Origin: Deinococcus roseus
GTDB lineage: Bacteria > Deinococcota > Deinococci > Deinococcales > Deinococcaceae
Length of the DNA: 64,000 nucleotides
Direction of reading: 5' to 3'
Assembly (NCBI RefSeq): GCF_014646895.1
Contig: NZ_BMOD01000009.1
Span: forward strand, 62,001-126,000
The translations under genes were made by a program, and so were the position numbers. The notes under the pieces were generated by a model that had not been told where the DNA came from, ran no database searches, and was given only the letters and a program-made list of their open reading frames with translations. Below, piece by piece: positions 1 through 7,844 of this stretch; within the stretch, counting starts at the first letter, position 1, and each line of letters begins with the position of its first letter.

Positions 1-677
1 ATCGGGGCAAGGTCACCATGAATGCCCACATGATGCGCTCTTACTCGAAGCTCGCCATTCAGACCTGCCACAAACGGGGAGCACACGCCATTGGCGGCAT
101 GAGTGCTTTCATTCCCGTCAAAAACGATGAGGAGGCCAATAAAAAAGCCTTCGAGCAGGTGCGTATGGACAAAGAACGCGAAGCCGGAGACGGACACGAC
201 GGCACCTGGGTGGCCCACCCCGGCATGGTGCAAATCGCAAAAGAGGTCTTTGACCGCCTGATGCCCGAAGCCAACCAGCTTTCCAGGATTCCAGAAGCGC
301 AGATCACCGTGCAGGACTTGCTGACCGTTCCAGAAGGGACCATCACCGAACAGGGGCTCAGGCAGAACATCAATGTGGGCATCCAGTACATCTGGTTCTG
401 GCTCTCAGGATCTGGAGCAGCACCCATCAACAACCTGATGGAAGACGCGGCCACAGCAGAAATTTCCAGAACGCAGGTCTGGCAATGGATGCAGCACGGG
501 GCACAACTGGAAGACGGGCGCACCGTGACGCAAGAACTGGCCCAGCAGATCCTGCAAGAAGAACTCGAAAAACTGGGGGAGAAGTACCAGAAAGCTGCAG
601 ACCTGTTCTGGAAAGTGGCCTGCACCACCCCCCTGATCGACTTCCTCACCGTGCCGGGTTACGAGCTTCTGGCCTGA
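1..677 (+). CDS. aceB: malate synthase, 3' part only
   Basis: Condenses glyoxylate with acetyl-CoA to give malate. The window opens inside the gene: the frame is already open at the first bases (R-G-K-V-T before the first Met), so about 225 C-terminal residues are seen. The stretch NAHMMRSYSKL followed by CHKRGAHAIGGMSAF is typical of malate synthase A, as is DGHDGTWVAHPGM further on. The stop lies one base before the allC start. Placement beside allantoin and ureidoglycolate degradation genes makes sense because that pathway releases glyoxylate, which this enzyme would move into central carbon metabolism. The 5' end and promoter are outside the window. Confidence 0.93.
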   Translation, partial: RGKVTMNAHMMRSYSKLAIQTCHKRGAHAIGGMSAFIPVKNDEEANKKAFEQVRMDKEREAGDGHDGTWVAHPGMVQIAKEVFDRLMPEANQLSRIPEAQITVQDLLTVPEGTITEQGLRQNINVGIQYIWFWLSGSGAAPINNLMEDAATAEISRTQVWQWMQHGAQLEDGRTVTQELAQQILQEELEKLGEKYQKAADLFWKVACTTPLIDFLTVPGYELLA

Positions 678-678
678 C

Positions 679-1902
679 ATGGACGCCCGGACCCTGACCG
701 AACAGGTGCTGAAACGCTGTGAACTGCTGTCCCACTGCACCGATGTGCCGGGACAGGTTCACCGGTTGTTTCTGTCTTCCGCCACCCGTGCCGCCCACCG
801 TTACCTCACAGACTGGATGAAAGAAGCCGGTCTGGAGGTGCGCGTTGACCCCATCGGCAACGTGCGGGGCATCAAACGCAGCAAGAACCCGCAGGCCAGG
901 ACCTTTCTGGTGGCCTCCCACATCGACACCGTGCCAAATGCAGGCAAATATGACGGCACGCTGGGTGTCCTGATGGGCATTGCCCTGGCAGGGCTTTTCA
1001 GAGCAGAGGACCTGCAGCACCACCTGGAAATCGTGGCTTTCAGCGAGGAAGAAGGGGTCAGGTTTCAGCAGCCTTTTCTGGGATCAAGCGTGCTGGCAGG
1101 CACCTTCCAGTCCGACTGGCTCAAGAAAAAAGACTTTGAAAACCAGAGCCTGTCAGAAACCCTTTTCAAATGGGACCTGGACCAGAACCGCATCCCCATT
1201 GAGGCTTTTGAACCCAGAGAACTGCTGGGGTACCTGGAAATCCACATCGAACAGGGACCCGTGCTGGCAGACCAGAACCTTCCTGTGGGCGTGGTCAGTG
1301 GGATTGTCGGCCAGAGCCGCCTGAACCTGACTTTTCTGGGTCAGGCTGGACACGCCGGAACCACCCCCATGCCCCTGCGCAAAGATGCCCTGACTGGAGC
1401 GGCAGAATTCATCTGCTGGACCGAGGAATACGCCCTGAGCAACCCCGGTCTGGTCGCCACGGTGGGCAAAGTGGAGGTGAGGCCCAACACCAGCAACGTG
1501 ATCCCCGAACAGGTCACCGTCAGCCTGGATGTGCGCCACCTCTCCGACGAGAAGCGCGTGACCGCCGTGCAGGAACTGCTGCACCAGGCCCACATGATCT
1601 GCCAGAAAAGAAACCTCGGGCTGCAACACGAATTCCCCCTGGACCAGCAGGCCGTGATCTGCGAGGACCGTTTCATGGAGGCCCTGCTGGACGCCTGCAA
1701 ATTCTGTGGATTGCCCGAATTCACCCTGCCCAGCGGAGCAGGACATGATGCAATGGTGCTGGCGAAAGTCACGGACATTGCCATGCTGTTCGTGCGCTCA
1801 CCCAATGCCATCAGCCACCACCCCTCTGAAACCGTAGAGCCCGAAGATGTTGAGGCCGCCCTGAAAGCATCAGGGCATTTCCTGAGCCAGATCCTGAGGT
1901 GA
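679..1902 (+). CDS. allC: allantoate amidohydrolase
   Basis: M20-family metallohydrolase of 407 residues that would convert allantoate to ureidoglycine, ammonia and CO2. Metal-ligand motifs run in the usual order: ASHIDTVPNAGKYDG near residue 75, EEEGVRFQQPFLGS, EIHIEQGP, and AISHHPSE near the C-terminus. The EEGVRF...FLGS signature separates allantoate amidohydrolases from the related enzyme at 2948. The gene follows malate synthase by one base and precedes allE by three, which implies one transcript. I cannot fully exclude another carbamoyl-amino-acid hydrolase specificity, but the neighbours argue strongly for allantoate. Confidence 0.9.
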   Translation: MDARTLTEQVLKRCELLSHCTDVPGQVHRLFLSSATRAAHRYLTDWMKEAGLEVRVDPIGNVRGIKRSKNPQARTFLVASHIDTVPNAGKYDGTLGVLMGIALAGLFRAEDLQHHLEIVAFSEEEGVRFQQPFLGSSVLAGTFQSDWLKKKDFENQSLSETLFKWDLDQNRIPIEAFEPRELLGYLEIHIEQGPVLADQNLPVGVVSGIVGQSRLNLTFLGQAGHAGTTPMPLRKDALTGAAEFICWTEEYALSNPGLVATVGKVEVRPNTSNVIPEQVTVSLDVRHLSDEKRVTAVQELLHQAHMICQKRNLGLQHEFPLDQQAVICEDRFMEALLDACKFCGLPEFTLPSGAGHDAMVLAKVTDIAMLFVRSPNAISHHPSETVEPEDVEAALKASGHFLSQILR

Positions 1903-1905
1903 ACC

Positions 1906-2643
1906 ATGCAAAGACTGGGCTTCACAAGATCCAAGATCCGCAGCAACTACACCCTGCACACCCCCGATGCCTTCGTGCGCGCCCCCCTGCCAGGGATGCA
2001 GAATGCAACAGCCATCGTGCACATCTCCCCCCACCTGGGCGCAAAATTCACCCAGTACACTGCAGAACTGCAGGCCGGCGGCCGTCTGGGCACGTTGCCT
2101 GCAGGATTCAGCCGTTTTGTGTACGTGCATGGCGGGGAAGTCAAACTCACGCTGGGCACCGACCAGCGCACCCTCAAATCCGCCAGTTACGCTTGCTTTC
2201 CCCCTGGTCTGTCCCACGACCTGCACTCTGATGAACCCGCCCGCATGACCGTGATTGAAAAACCTTACATGCCGCTGGGAGAAATCCCACCTCCCCCATT
2301 TGTGATCGGAAATGCTGCTGAGGTTCTGGTCAAACCCCTCCCTGGCGAGGACCGCATTGATTTGCAAACCCTGCTCCCGGACCACCCTGCTTTTGACTTT
2401 GCAGTCAACGTGATGACCTATCCTCCGGGCGTGACCCTCCCCTTTGTGGAAATTCACGTGATGGAACATGGTCTGGTGATGCTGCAGGGCGAAGGGGTCT
2501 ACCTGCTGAATGAGGACCACCATGCGGTCAAAGCTGGAGATGTCATTTACATGGCCCCTTACTGCCCCCAGTGGTTCACCTCCTCCAACGGAGTGAGCGG
2601 GTATCTGATTTACAAGGATGTGAACCGGCACCCGCATGTGTAG
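1906..2643 (+). CDS. allE: (S)-ureidoglycine aminohydrolase
   Basis: Bicupin of 245 residues that would release ammonia from ureidoglycine to form S-ureidoglycolate, the step after AllC. The N-terminal cupin covers roughly residues 40-120. The C-terminal cupin carries EIHVMEHG and VKAGDVIYMAPYCPQWF. The length fits the family. A GAGGTG ribosome site lies four bases before the ATG, directly after the allC stop. The next gene follows after a repeat-bearing 300-base gap, so transcription may be interrupted or modulated there. Confidence 0.9.
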   Translation: MQRLGFTRSKIRSNYTLHTPDAFVRAPLPGMQNATAIVHISPHLGAKFTQYTAELQAGGRLGTLPAGFSRFVYVHGGEVKLTLGTDQRTLKSASYACFPPGLSHDLHSDEPARMTVIEKPYMPLGEIPPPPFVIGNAAEVLVKPLPGEDRIDLQTLLPDHPAFDFAVNVMTYPPGVTLPFVEIHVMEHGLVMLQGEGVYLLNEDHHAVKAGDVIYMAPYCPQWFTSSNGVSGYLIYKDVNRHPHV

Positions 2644-2655
2644 CCCTCACAATTG

Positions 2656-2887
2656 TTGCGCTCTGGAGATGGCTGCCACGTCAGATCCCCTTTGCTTTTG
2701 AAGATCACTTGCCTGTGGGTTTCCCCTGCTTTTGCGCTCTGGAGATGGCTGCCACGTCAGATCCTCCTGCTTCTCGCTTTGCTCGAAGGTTCCCCCTTAA
2801 CGAAGGGGGATTGGTCTAGGCCTACATCAATCCCCCAACGCTGACGGGGGACCGCGCCAAACGCAGTGAGGCGCAGGGGGATCTGAC
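2656..2887 (+). repeat. extragenic repeat with terminal inverted repeats
   Basis: This fills the 304-base gap between allE and the next gene. GTCAGATCCCC (2680-2690) is matched exactly in reverse by GGGGATCTGAC (2877-2887). A 33-bp direct copy of the left flank, beginning TTGCGCTCTGGAGATGG, occurs at 2656-2688 and again at 2732-2764. Inside are hairpin-forming pieces: CCCCCTTAACGAAGGGGG, CCCCC-9-GGGGG, the palindrome TAGGCCTA and a GCGCC/GGCGC stem. No protein is encoded. The layout suggests a non-autonomous MITE-like or REP-like element, but family membership is unproven. Confidence 0.7.
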
Positions 2888-2947
2888 CCTCAGCACTCCC
2901 AAACGCACACCCCCCTCCAACAGAACCCACCCCCCAGAGGACCCCCA

Positions 2948-4198
2948 ATGACCCACACCCCACTGAACATCGACCTGGACACCCTGATGCTGGAACTGGA
3001 AGAGCTGGCGGCTTTCAGTGACACCCCTGCCCCGTCGGTGACGCGGGTGCTCTGGACCGAAACCGACCAGAAAGCCAGATCTTACCTGAAAACCCGGATT
3101 GAGCAGGCCGGGTTTTCCTGGCGGGAAGATGCCACCGGGAACATCTTTGCCACCTTTGAAGGGAAGCAGCCCAGATTGCCAAAGGTGGGCACAGGTTCCC
3201 ACATCGATGCCATCCCACACGCCGGAAAATACGATGGCACTGTGGGCGTTCTGGGAGGCCTGGAAGCCATGCGGACCTTGAAACGCTCAGGTTTTCAGCC
3301 CAGAAGGTCCATTGAACTGCTCATCTTCAATGCAGAGGAACCCACCCGCTTTGGGGTGGGCTGTCTGGGGTCCAGAATGCTCAGCGGTGCCCTGAAACCC
3401 GAAGAAGCCCTGAAGTTCAGGGATCAGGAGGGCCTGTCTTTCGAGGAGGCCCGACAGCAGGGCGGGTTCTCAGGAGACCTCAACCAGATCAGACTCCACG
3501 AGAATTACTTTTTTGCCTTTGTGGAACTGCACATCGAGCAGATGCCGAACCTGGAAAAACAGGGGCTTCCGATTGGGGTGGTGACGGCCATTGCTGCCCC
3601 CAGCAGTTTCAAACTGCACCTCACCGGGCAGGGGGGTCACGCAGGTGCCGTCCTGATGCCTGACCGCAAGGATGCTTTTCTGGCTGCCAGTGAAATCGCC
3701 CTGTGCATCGAGCAGGCCGTCAAAGACCACGGCAGCATCGACACAGTGGGCACCGTGGGGCTGGTCAACGTGTATCCCAACGCCATCAACAGCATCCCCA
3801 GCAAGGTGGATCTGGGCGTGGATTTAAGGGACATCGATGCAGACCGCAGAGACCGGGTGCTGCAAGCCCTTTTGCAGGCTGCAGAGGACATCTGCCTGAA
3901 GCGGGGCATCAAACTGGAACTGGAAATGCTCAACCAGGACCCCCCCGCAAAATCCGACCCCATGCTGGTCAGAACCATTCAGAAGAACTGCGAAAATCTG
4001 GGGATTGCGTACCAGAACATGGTCTCCCGCGCTTACCATGACAGCCTGTTCATGGCCCGCATTGCTCCCACGGCCATGGTGTTCATTCCCTGCAAGGACG
4101 GCATCAGCCACAGACCGGACGAGTACAGCAGTCCAGAGCACATCAGGATCGGGGTGGAGGTGCTGGCGGGGGTGCTCAGGGATCTGGGGGAGGTTTGA
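2948..4198 (+). CDS. ureidoglycolate amidohydrolase-like M20 hydrolase
   Basis: A 416-residue metallohydrolase paralogous to AllC. Metal motifs are GSHIDAIPHAGKYDG, NAEEPTRFG followed by CLGSRMLSG, ELHIEQMPNLE and GISHRPDE. The EEPTRFG...CLGSR block is what I recall for plant ureidoglycolate amidohydrolase, whereas allantoate amidohydrolases have EEGVRF...FLGS. The likely reaction is ureidoglycolate to glyoxylate, ammonia and CO2, the last step before malate synthase. HIEQMP replaces the more usual HIEQGP. An AGAGGA site precedes the ATG. The alternative is an N-carbamoyl-L-amino-acid hydrolase of other specificity. Confidence 0.75.
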   Translation: MTHTPLNIDLDTLMLELEELAAFSDTPAPSVTRVLWTETDQKARSYLKTRIEQAGFSWREDATGNIFATFEGKQPRLPKVGTGSHIDAIPHAGKYDGTVGVLGGLEAMRTLKRSGFQPRRSIELLIFNAEEPTRFGVGCLGSRMLSGALKPEEALKFRDQEGLSFEEARQQGGFSGDLNQIRLHENYFFAFVELHIEQMPNLEKQGLPIGVVTAIAAPSSFKLHLTGQGGHAGAVLMPDRKDAFLAASEIALCIEQAVKDHGSIDTVGTVGLVNVYPNAINSIPSKVDLGVDLRDIDADRRDRVLQALLQAAEDICLKRGIKLELEMLNQDPPAKSDPMLVRTIQKNCENLGIAYQNMVSRAYHDSLFMARIAPTAMVFIPCKDGISHRPDEYSSPEHIRIGVEVLAGVLRDLGEV

Positions 4199-4349
4199 CT
4201 TTCCCCCCCACACCCCCTAAACTACCTTAACTTTGGCGTTCCCCTCGCTGAAAATGCCCTGCCCATGAGGAAAAACATGGGGCTGTTCCTGCCTTCTGAA
4301 GTTCTTCTGGAAACGCGCTCCCCCCACCTGTGTGGTGAAAGGAGTTGGA

Positions 4350-4853
4350 ATGTTGAACTTTGCGAACCTTAAAACGCTGGACCGCGAACTGTTTGTGCGT
4401 GAACTCGGGTGGCTGTTCGAGCACTCCCCCTGGGTGGTTGAGCGGGCCACAAAATACCTGCCCTTCAAGGACCTGGAAGGAATGCTGTGGGCTTTCAAAC
4501 TGGTCTTGCAGGATGCCACCCTGGAAGAACAACTCGCCCTGATCCGGGCGCACCCTGACCTTGCCACCAAAGCCAAATTGACAGATGCCTCGCAGCATGA
4601 GCAGGGCAGTCTGGGGCTGGACCGTCTGGATCCGGAGCGTTTTGAGCTGTTCCAGAAACTCAACAATGCCTACAAATCGCGTTTTGGTTTTCCCTTTATC
4701 ATTGCCGTCAAAGACAACACCGTGGATTCGATCCTGCAGGCTTTCGAGGTGCGCCTGATGAACGATGCCGATTCTGAACGCAGAGAGGCCATTGGGCAGA
4801 TTGAACGCATCGTGTACCACCGACTGAAAGGGGCGCTCAGTGACACTGTTTGA
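4350..4853 (+). CDS. uraD: OHCU decarboxylase
   Basis: Decarboxylates 2-oxo-4-hydroxy-4-carboxy-5-ureidoimidazoline to S-allantoin, the step after HIU hydrolase. The protein has 167 residues with the catalytic-region block IRAHPDLATKAKL (His of HPDL), then FELFQKLNNAYKSRFGFPFIIAVK, and a C-terminal QIERIVYHRL helix, all typical of the family. I chose the ATG at 4350 because AAAGGAG ends five bases upstream. An in-frame GTG at 4332 would lie upstream of that site. A small hairpin (CCCATG/CATGGG, 4262-4281) lies in the 151-base leader gap. The 3' end overlaps the next gene by 14 bases. Confidence 0.92.
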   Translation: MLNFANLKTLDRELFVRELGWLFEHSPWVVERATKYLPFKDLEGMLWAFKLVLQDATLEEQLALIRAHPDLATKAKLTDASQHEQGSLGLDRLDPERFELFQKLNNAYKSRFGFPFIIAVKDNTVDSILQAFEVRLMNDADSERREAIGQIERIVYHRLKGALSDTV

Positions 4854-6207
4854 ACTGGAAGACCGTGTGAAAAAGGACCTGGAGTTGCTGCGTTATCCGG
4901 CCCGCGACTGGATTCCTGAAACCCCGGACACGCTGGATGTTTTGATCATTGGAGGAGGTCAGGCAGGTCTGACCATTGCGTTTGGCCTGCTGCGAGAACG
5001 GGTAAACCGCATTCTGGTGCTGGATGAGCACCCCGAGGGCCAGGAGGGGGTGTGGGAGAACTTTGCCCGCATGCGCACCCTGCGCACCCCCAAACACCTG
5101 ACCGGGCCAGATCTGGGCATTCCCAGCCTGACCTTTCAGGCCTACTTTGAGGCCCGTTTTTCTGAGGAGGAGTACAGGAACATGGGGAAAATTCCCCGCC
5201 CGCTCTGGATGGAGTACCTGCGCTGGTTCCGGCACATGACGGGTGTTCCGGTGGAAAACCAGTCCAAAGTGCAAAAAATCATTCCGCTGGACCAGGGGTT
5301 CGAGGTGGTGTACAGAACCCCGGAGGGCATCCAGTCGCACCGGGCCAGAAGGGTGGTGTGGGCCACCGGAATGGGTGGGGCAGGCCTCTGGAAGAACCCG
5401 GAGTATGCTGCAGCGCTTCCCAGAACCCACTGCGCCCACACCTGCGAGGAGATCGATTTTGAGCATCTTGCAGGAAAAAGGGTGGGGGTGCTTGGGGCGG
5501 GAGCAAGTGCTTTTGACAATGCCGGAAGTGCGCTGGAAGCCGGGGCAAAAGTGGACCTGTACATGCGCCAGAAGGCTTTCCCAAACGTGAATTACTACCG
5601 CTTCTTCGAGTTCACCGGGTTTCTGAAGCACACCGCAGACCTCCCCGATGAACAGAAACTGCAGTGGCTGAAATTCCTGCTGGCCCCTCAACCGCCCACA
5701 GAGGACAATGTTTCTCGCACCCGCAACCATCCCGCTTTCACCTTGCATCCGTCCTGCAACTGGAAGTCTGCCCGCTTTGAGGAGGGGCAGGTGGTGGTGG
5801 ACACCGATCTGGGCGAGGAGCGTTTTGATTTTGTGATTTTCGGAACGGGATTTCAGGTGAACCCACGGGTGCGCCCGGAATTTAAGCTGTTCCGCGAGTT
5901 CATCCTGACCTGGGGCGACAGATACCCCCTGCAGGGCGATGTTGCAGAGTTTTACCCGTACCTGGGACCAGATTATGCTTTTCAGGAAACCCAGCCTGGA
6001 TGCTGCCCACCGCTCAAGCACCTGTACGACTTCACGTTTGGAGCCACAGCCAGCATGGGCCTGAGTGGAGCGTCCATTTCCAGCATGAAGTACGCTGTTC
6101 CCCGCCTGATCGACAGCATCACCAGAAGCTTCTATCTGGAAGATGCAGAGCATTTCCTCAACCGCGTGAAACTCTATGCGGACGAGGAGGTCACATGGCC
6201 GGTCTGA
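4840..6207 (+). CDS. FAD/NAD(P)-dependent oxidoreductase, candidate urate hydroxylase
   Basis: A 455-residue flavoprotein with two dinucleotide-binding folds: VLIIGGGQAGLTIAFG near residue 30 (FAD) and VGVLGAGASAFDNAGSA near residue 215 (NAD(P)H). A further ATG-type motif, FVIFGTGFQ, lies near residue 330. This is the layout of class B monooxygenases, not the single-Rossmann layout of HpxO. The GTG start has AAAGGGG upstream and overlaps uraD by 14 bases. The 3' end overlaps uraH by 13, so the three are translationally coupled. No uricase, HpxO or PuuD is seen in the window, so by position this protein probably makes 5-hydroxyisourate from urate. That role is inference only. Confidence 0.6.
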   Translation: MTLFELEDRVKKDLELLRYPARDWIPETPDTLDVLIIGGGQAGLTIAFGLLRERVNRILVLDEHPEGQEGVWENFARMRTLRTPKHLTGPDLGIPSLTFQAYFEARFSEEEYRNMGKIPRPLWMEYLRWFRHMTGVPVENQSKVQKIIPLDQGFEVVYRTPEGIQSHRARRVVWATGMGGAGLWKNPEYAAALPRTHCAHTCEEIDFEHLAGKRVGVLGAGASAFDNAGSALEAGAKVDLYMRQKAFPNVNYYRFFEFTGFLKHTADLPDEQKLQWLKFLLAPQPPTEDNVSRTRNHPAFTLHPSCNWKSARFEEGQVVVDTDLGEERFDFVIFGTGFQVNPRVRPEFKLFREFILTWGDRYPLQGDVAEFYPYLGPDYAFQETQPGCCPPLKHLYDFTFGATASMGLSGASISSMKYAVPRLIDSITRSFYLEDAEHFLNRVKLYADEEVTWPV

Positions 6208-6536
6208 CCACCCACGTGCTGGACCTGACCCTGGGGGTGCCTGCAGAGAATCTGGTGCTGAGGCTTTACCGCTGGGCTGAACACCGGGAACTGATCAAAG
6301 AGGTGTCCACCAATGCAGATGGTCGCACCTCTGAACCTTTGCTTGCCCCGGAGGAACTGACCCTGGGCAGCTATGAACTGGAATTTGATGTGCTGGAGTA
6401 CCACAATGCTGCTGGCATCACGGGTGGGTTCCTGACGGTGGTGCCCATCCGGTTTCATGTCACGGACCTGAGCCGCCATTACCATGTGCCCCTGATGCTT
6501 TCGGCATTTGGGTACAGCACGTATCGGGGGTCTTGA
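6195..6536 (+). CDS. uraH: 5-hydroxyisourate hydrolase
   Basis: A transthyretin-fold enzyme of 113 residues that hydrolyses 5-hydroxyisourate to OHCU. Conserved pieces are THVLDLTLG at the N-terminus (catalytic His), TNADGRTSEPLL (Arg), HYHVPLMLS (His) and the C-terminal YSTYRGS tail that shapes the active site. The ATG at 6195 is preceded by GAGGAGG with a four-base spacer. Longer in-frame readings upstream would run into the flavoprotein gene without support. It overlaps that gene by 13 bases and is followed directly by allB. Confidence 0.95.
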   Translation: MAGLTTHVLDLTLGVPAENLVLRLYRWAEHRELIKEVSTNADGRTSEPLLAPEELTLGSYELEFDVLEYHNAAGITGGFLTVVPIRFHVTDLSRHYHVPLMLSAFGYSTYRGS

Positions 6537-7844
6537 ATGCTGGATTTGCTGGTCAGAAATGCAGTGCTTCCTGGTGGCGAGAAGCTGGACATTGGCGTTC
6601 AGGATGAGAAAATTTCCGTGCTCTCCCCTGAAGTGGAGGAAGACGCAGAGCTCGTTCTGGATGCAGAGGGATTGACCCTCCTGAGTGGTGTGATTGACAT
6701 GCACGTGCATTTCAACGAACCCGGGAACACACACTGGGAAGGGGTTTTCACAGGATCAAGGGCCTTTGCAGCCGGGGGAGGGTGCGTCTTTGTGGACATG
6801 CCCCTCAATTCCATCCCGGCCACACTGGACATGGCCAGCCTGAACTTCAAAAAAGAGGCCATGAAGCAATCCCAGACCGATTATGCGCTCTGGGGCGGCC
6901 TCACCCCCATCAACCTGGACCAGATGGAAGAACTCGCTGCGGGGGGCGTGATTGGCTTCAAGGCTTTCATGAGCGATTCGGGCCTGCCTGAATTCCAGAA
7001 TGCCAGTCCTGGCGTGCTGCATAGGGGCATGGAGATCGCAGCCAAACTGGGCCTCCCGGTGGCGGTGCATGCCGAGGATCCCCAGCATCTGGGGGCCTAC
7101 CATGGCCTGACCGATTTCGCGCAGTCCAGACCCACCCAGGCAGAGAACAGTGCCGTGCAGATTGCGCTGGACATTGCAAAAGACACCGGGTGTCACCTGC
7201 ATCTGGTTCACCTCTCCAATGTGGAAGCCGTGATGCTGGCCCTCAACGCCAGAGAGCAGGGCGTGAAAGTCAGCATCGAAACCTGCCCCCATTACCTGTT
7301 TTTCAACGAGCAGGATTTGCTGGACCAGGGGGTGGTTCTCAAATGTGCCCCTCCCTTGAGGCCAGAGGTGGACCGCCGAATGCTCCTGAAAGCTGTGGAG
7401 AAAGGCTGGGTGGATGTGATCGGCTCAGACCACTCGCCTGCACCACCAGACATGAAAAGGGGCGATTTTGCTGCAGCCTGGGGCGGCATTTCCAGTGTGC
7501 AGACCACTTTAAGCGTGCTGCTCACCCTGGGCCTGACTTTTGAGCAGATCGGAAAACTGCTCAGTGAACATCCTGCACAGGTGCTGGGCATGGCAGGCAA
7601 GGGCAAACTGCAGGTGGGCCTGGATGCAGATTTTTTCCTTCTGGACCCTGCACAGAAGGTGCTGACCCCCGGAGAACTTCATGACCGCCACAGGCTGAGC
7701 CCCTATCTTTCTCACCCCCTGAGGGGTAGAGTGCTATACAACTTTGTGAGAGGACATCCGGTGTATGAAAGAGGGCAGTTTTCCAGTTTCACCCCAAAAC
7801 ACATCCAGCGCAGCCAGAACCTCTCTGAGGGTCAATGGCACTGA
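6537..7844 (+). CDS. allB: allantoinase
   Basis: Cyclic amidohydrolase of 435 residues converting allantoin to allantoate. It has the metal-binding DMHVHFNEPG, the allantoinase-type HWEGVFTGSRAFAAGGG and MPLNSIPATLD, GFKAFMSD with the expected carboxylated lysine, HAED, ETCPHYLFF and GSDHSPAP with the catalytic Asp. These favour allantoinase over dihydropyrimidinase. The ATG follows the uraH stop immediately. The last 80 bases overlap the start chosen for xdhA. Confidence 0.93.
   Translation: MLDLLVRNAVLPGGEKLDIGVQDEKISVLSPEVEEDAELVLDAEGLTLLSGVIDMHVHFNEPGNTHWEGVFTGSRAFAAGGGCVFVDMPLNSIPATLDMASLNFKKEAMKQSQTDYALWGGLTPINLDQMEELAAGGVIGFKAFMSDSGLPEFQNASPGVLHRGMEIAAKLGLPVAVHAEDPQHLGAYHGLTDFAQSRPTQAENSAVQIALDIAKDTGCHLHLVHLSNVEAVMLALNAREQGVKVSIETCPHYLFFNEQDLLDQGVVLKCAPPLRPEVDRRMLLKAVEKGWVDVIGSDHSPAPPDMKRGDFAAAWGGISSVQTTLSVLLTLGLTFEQIGKLLSEHPAQVLGMAGKGKLQVGLDADFFLLDPAQKVLTPGELHDRHRLSPYLSHPLRGRVLYNFVRGHPVYERGQFSSFTPKHIQRSQNLSEGQWH

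Noticed and set aside
4840..6207. HpxO-type urate hydroxylase
   Set aside because: HpxO has one Rossmann fold and about 384 residues. This protein has two nucleotide-binding folds and 455 residues, so only the pathway step, not the family, can be proposed.
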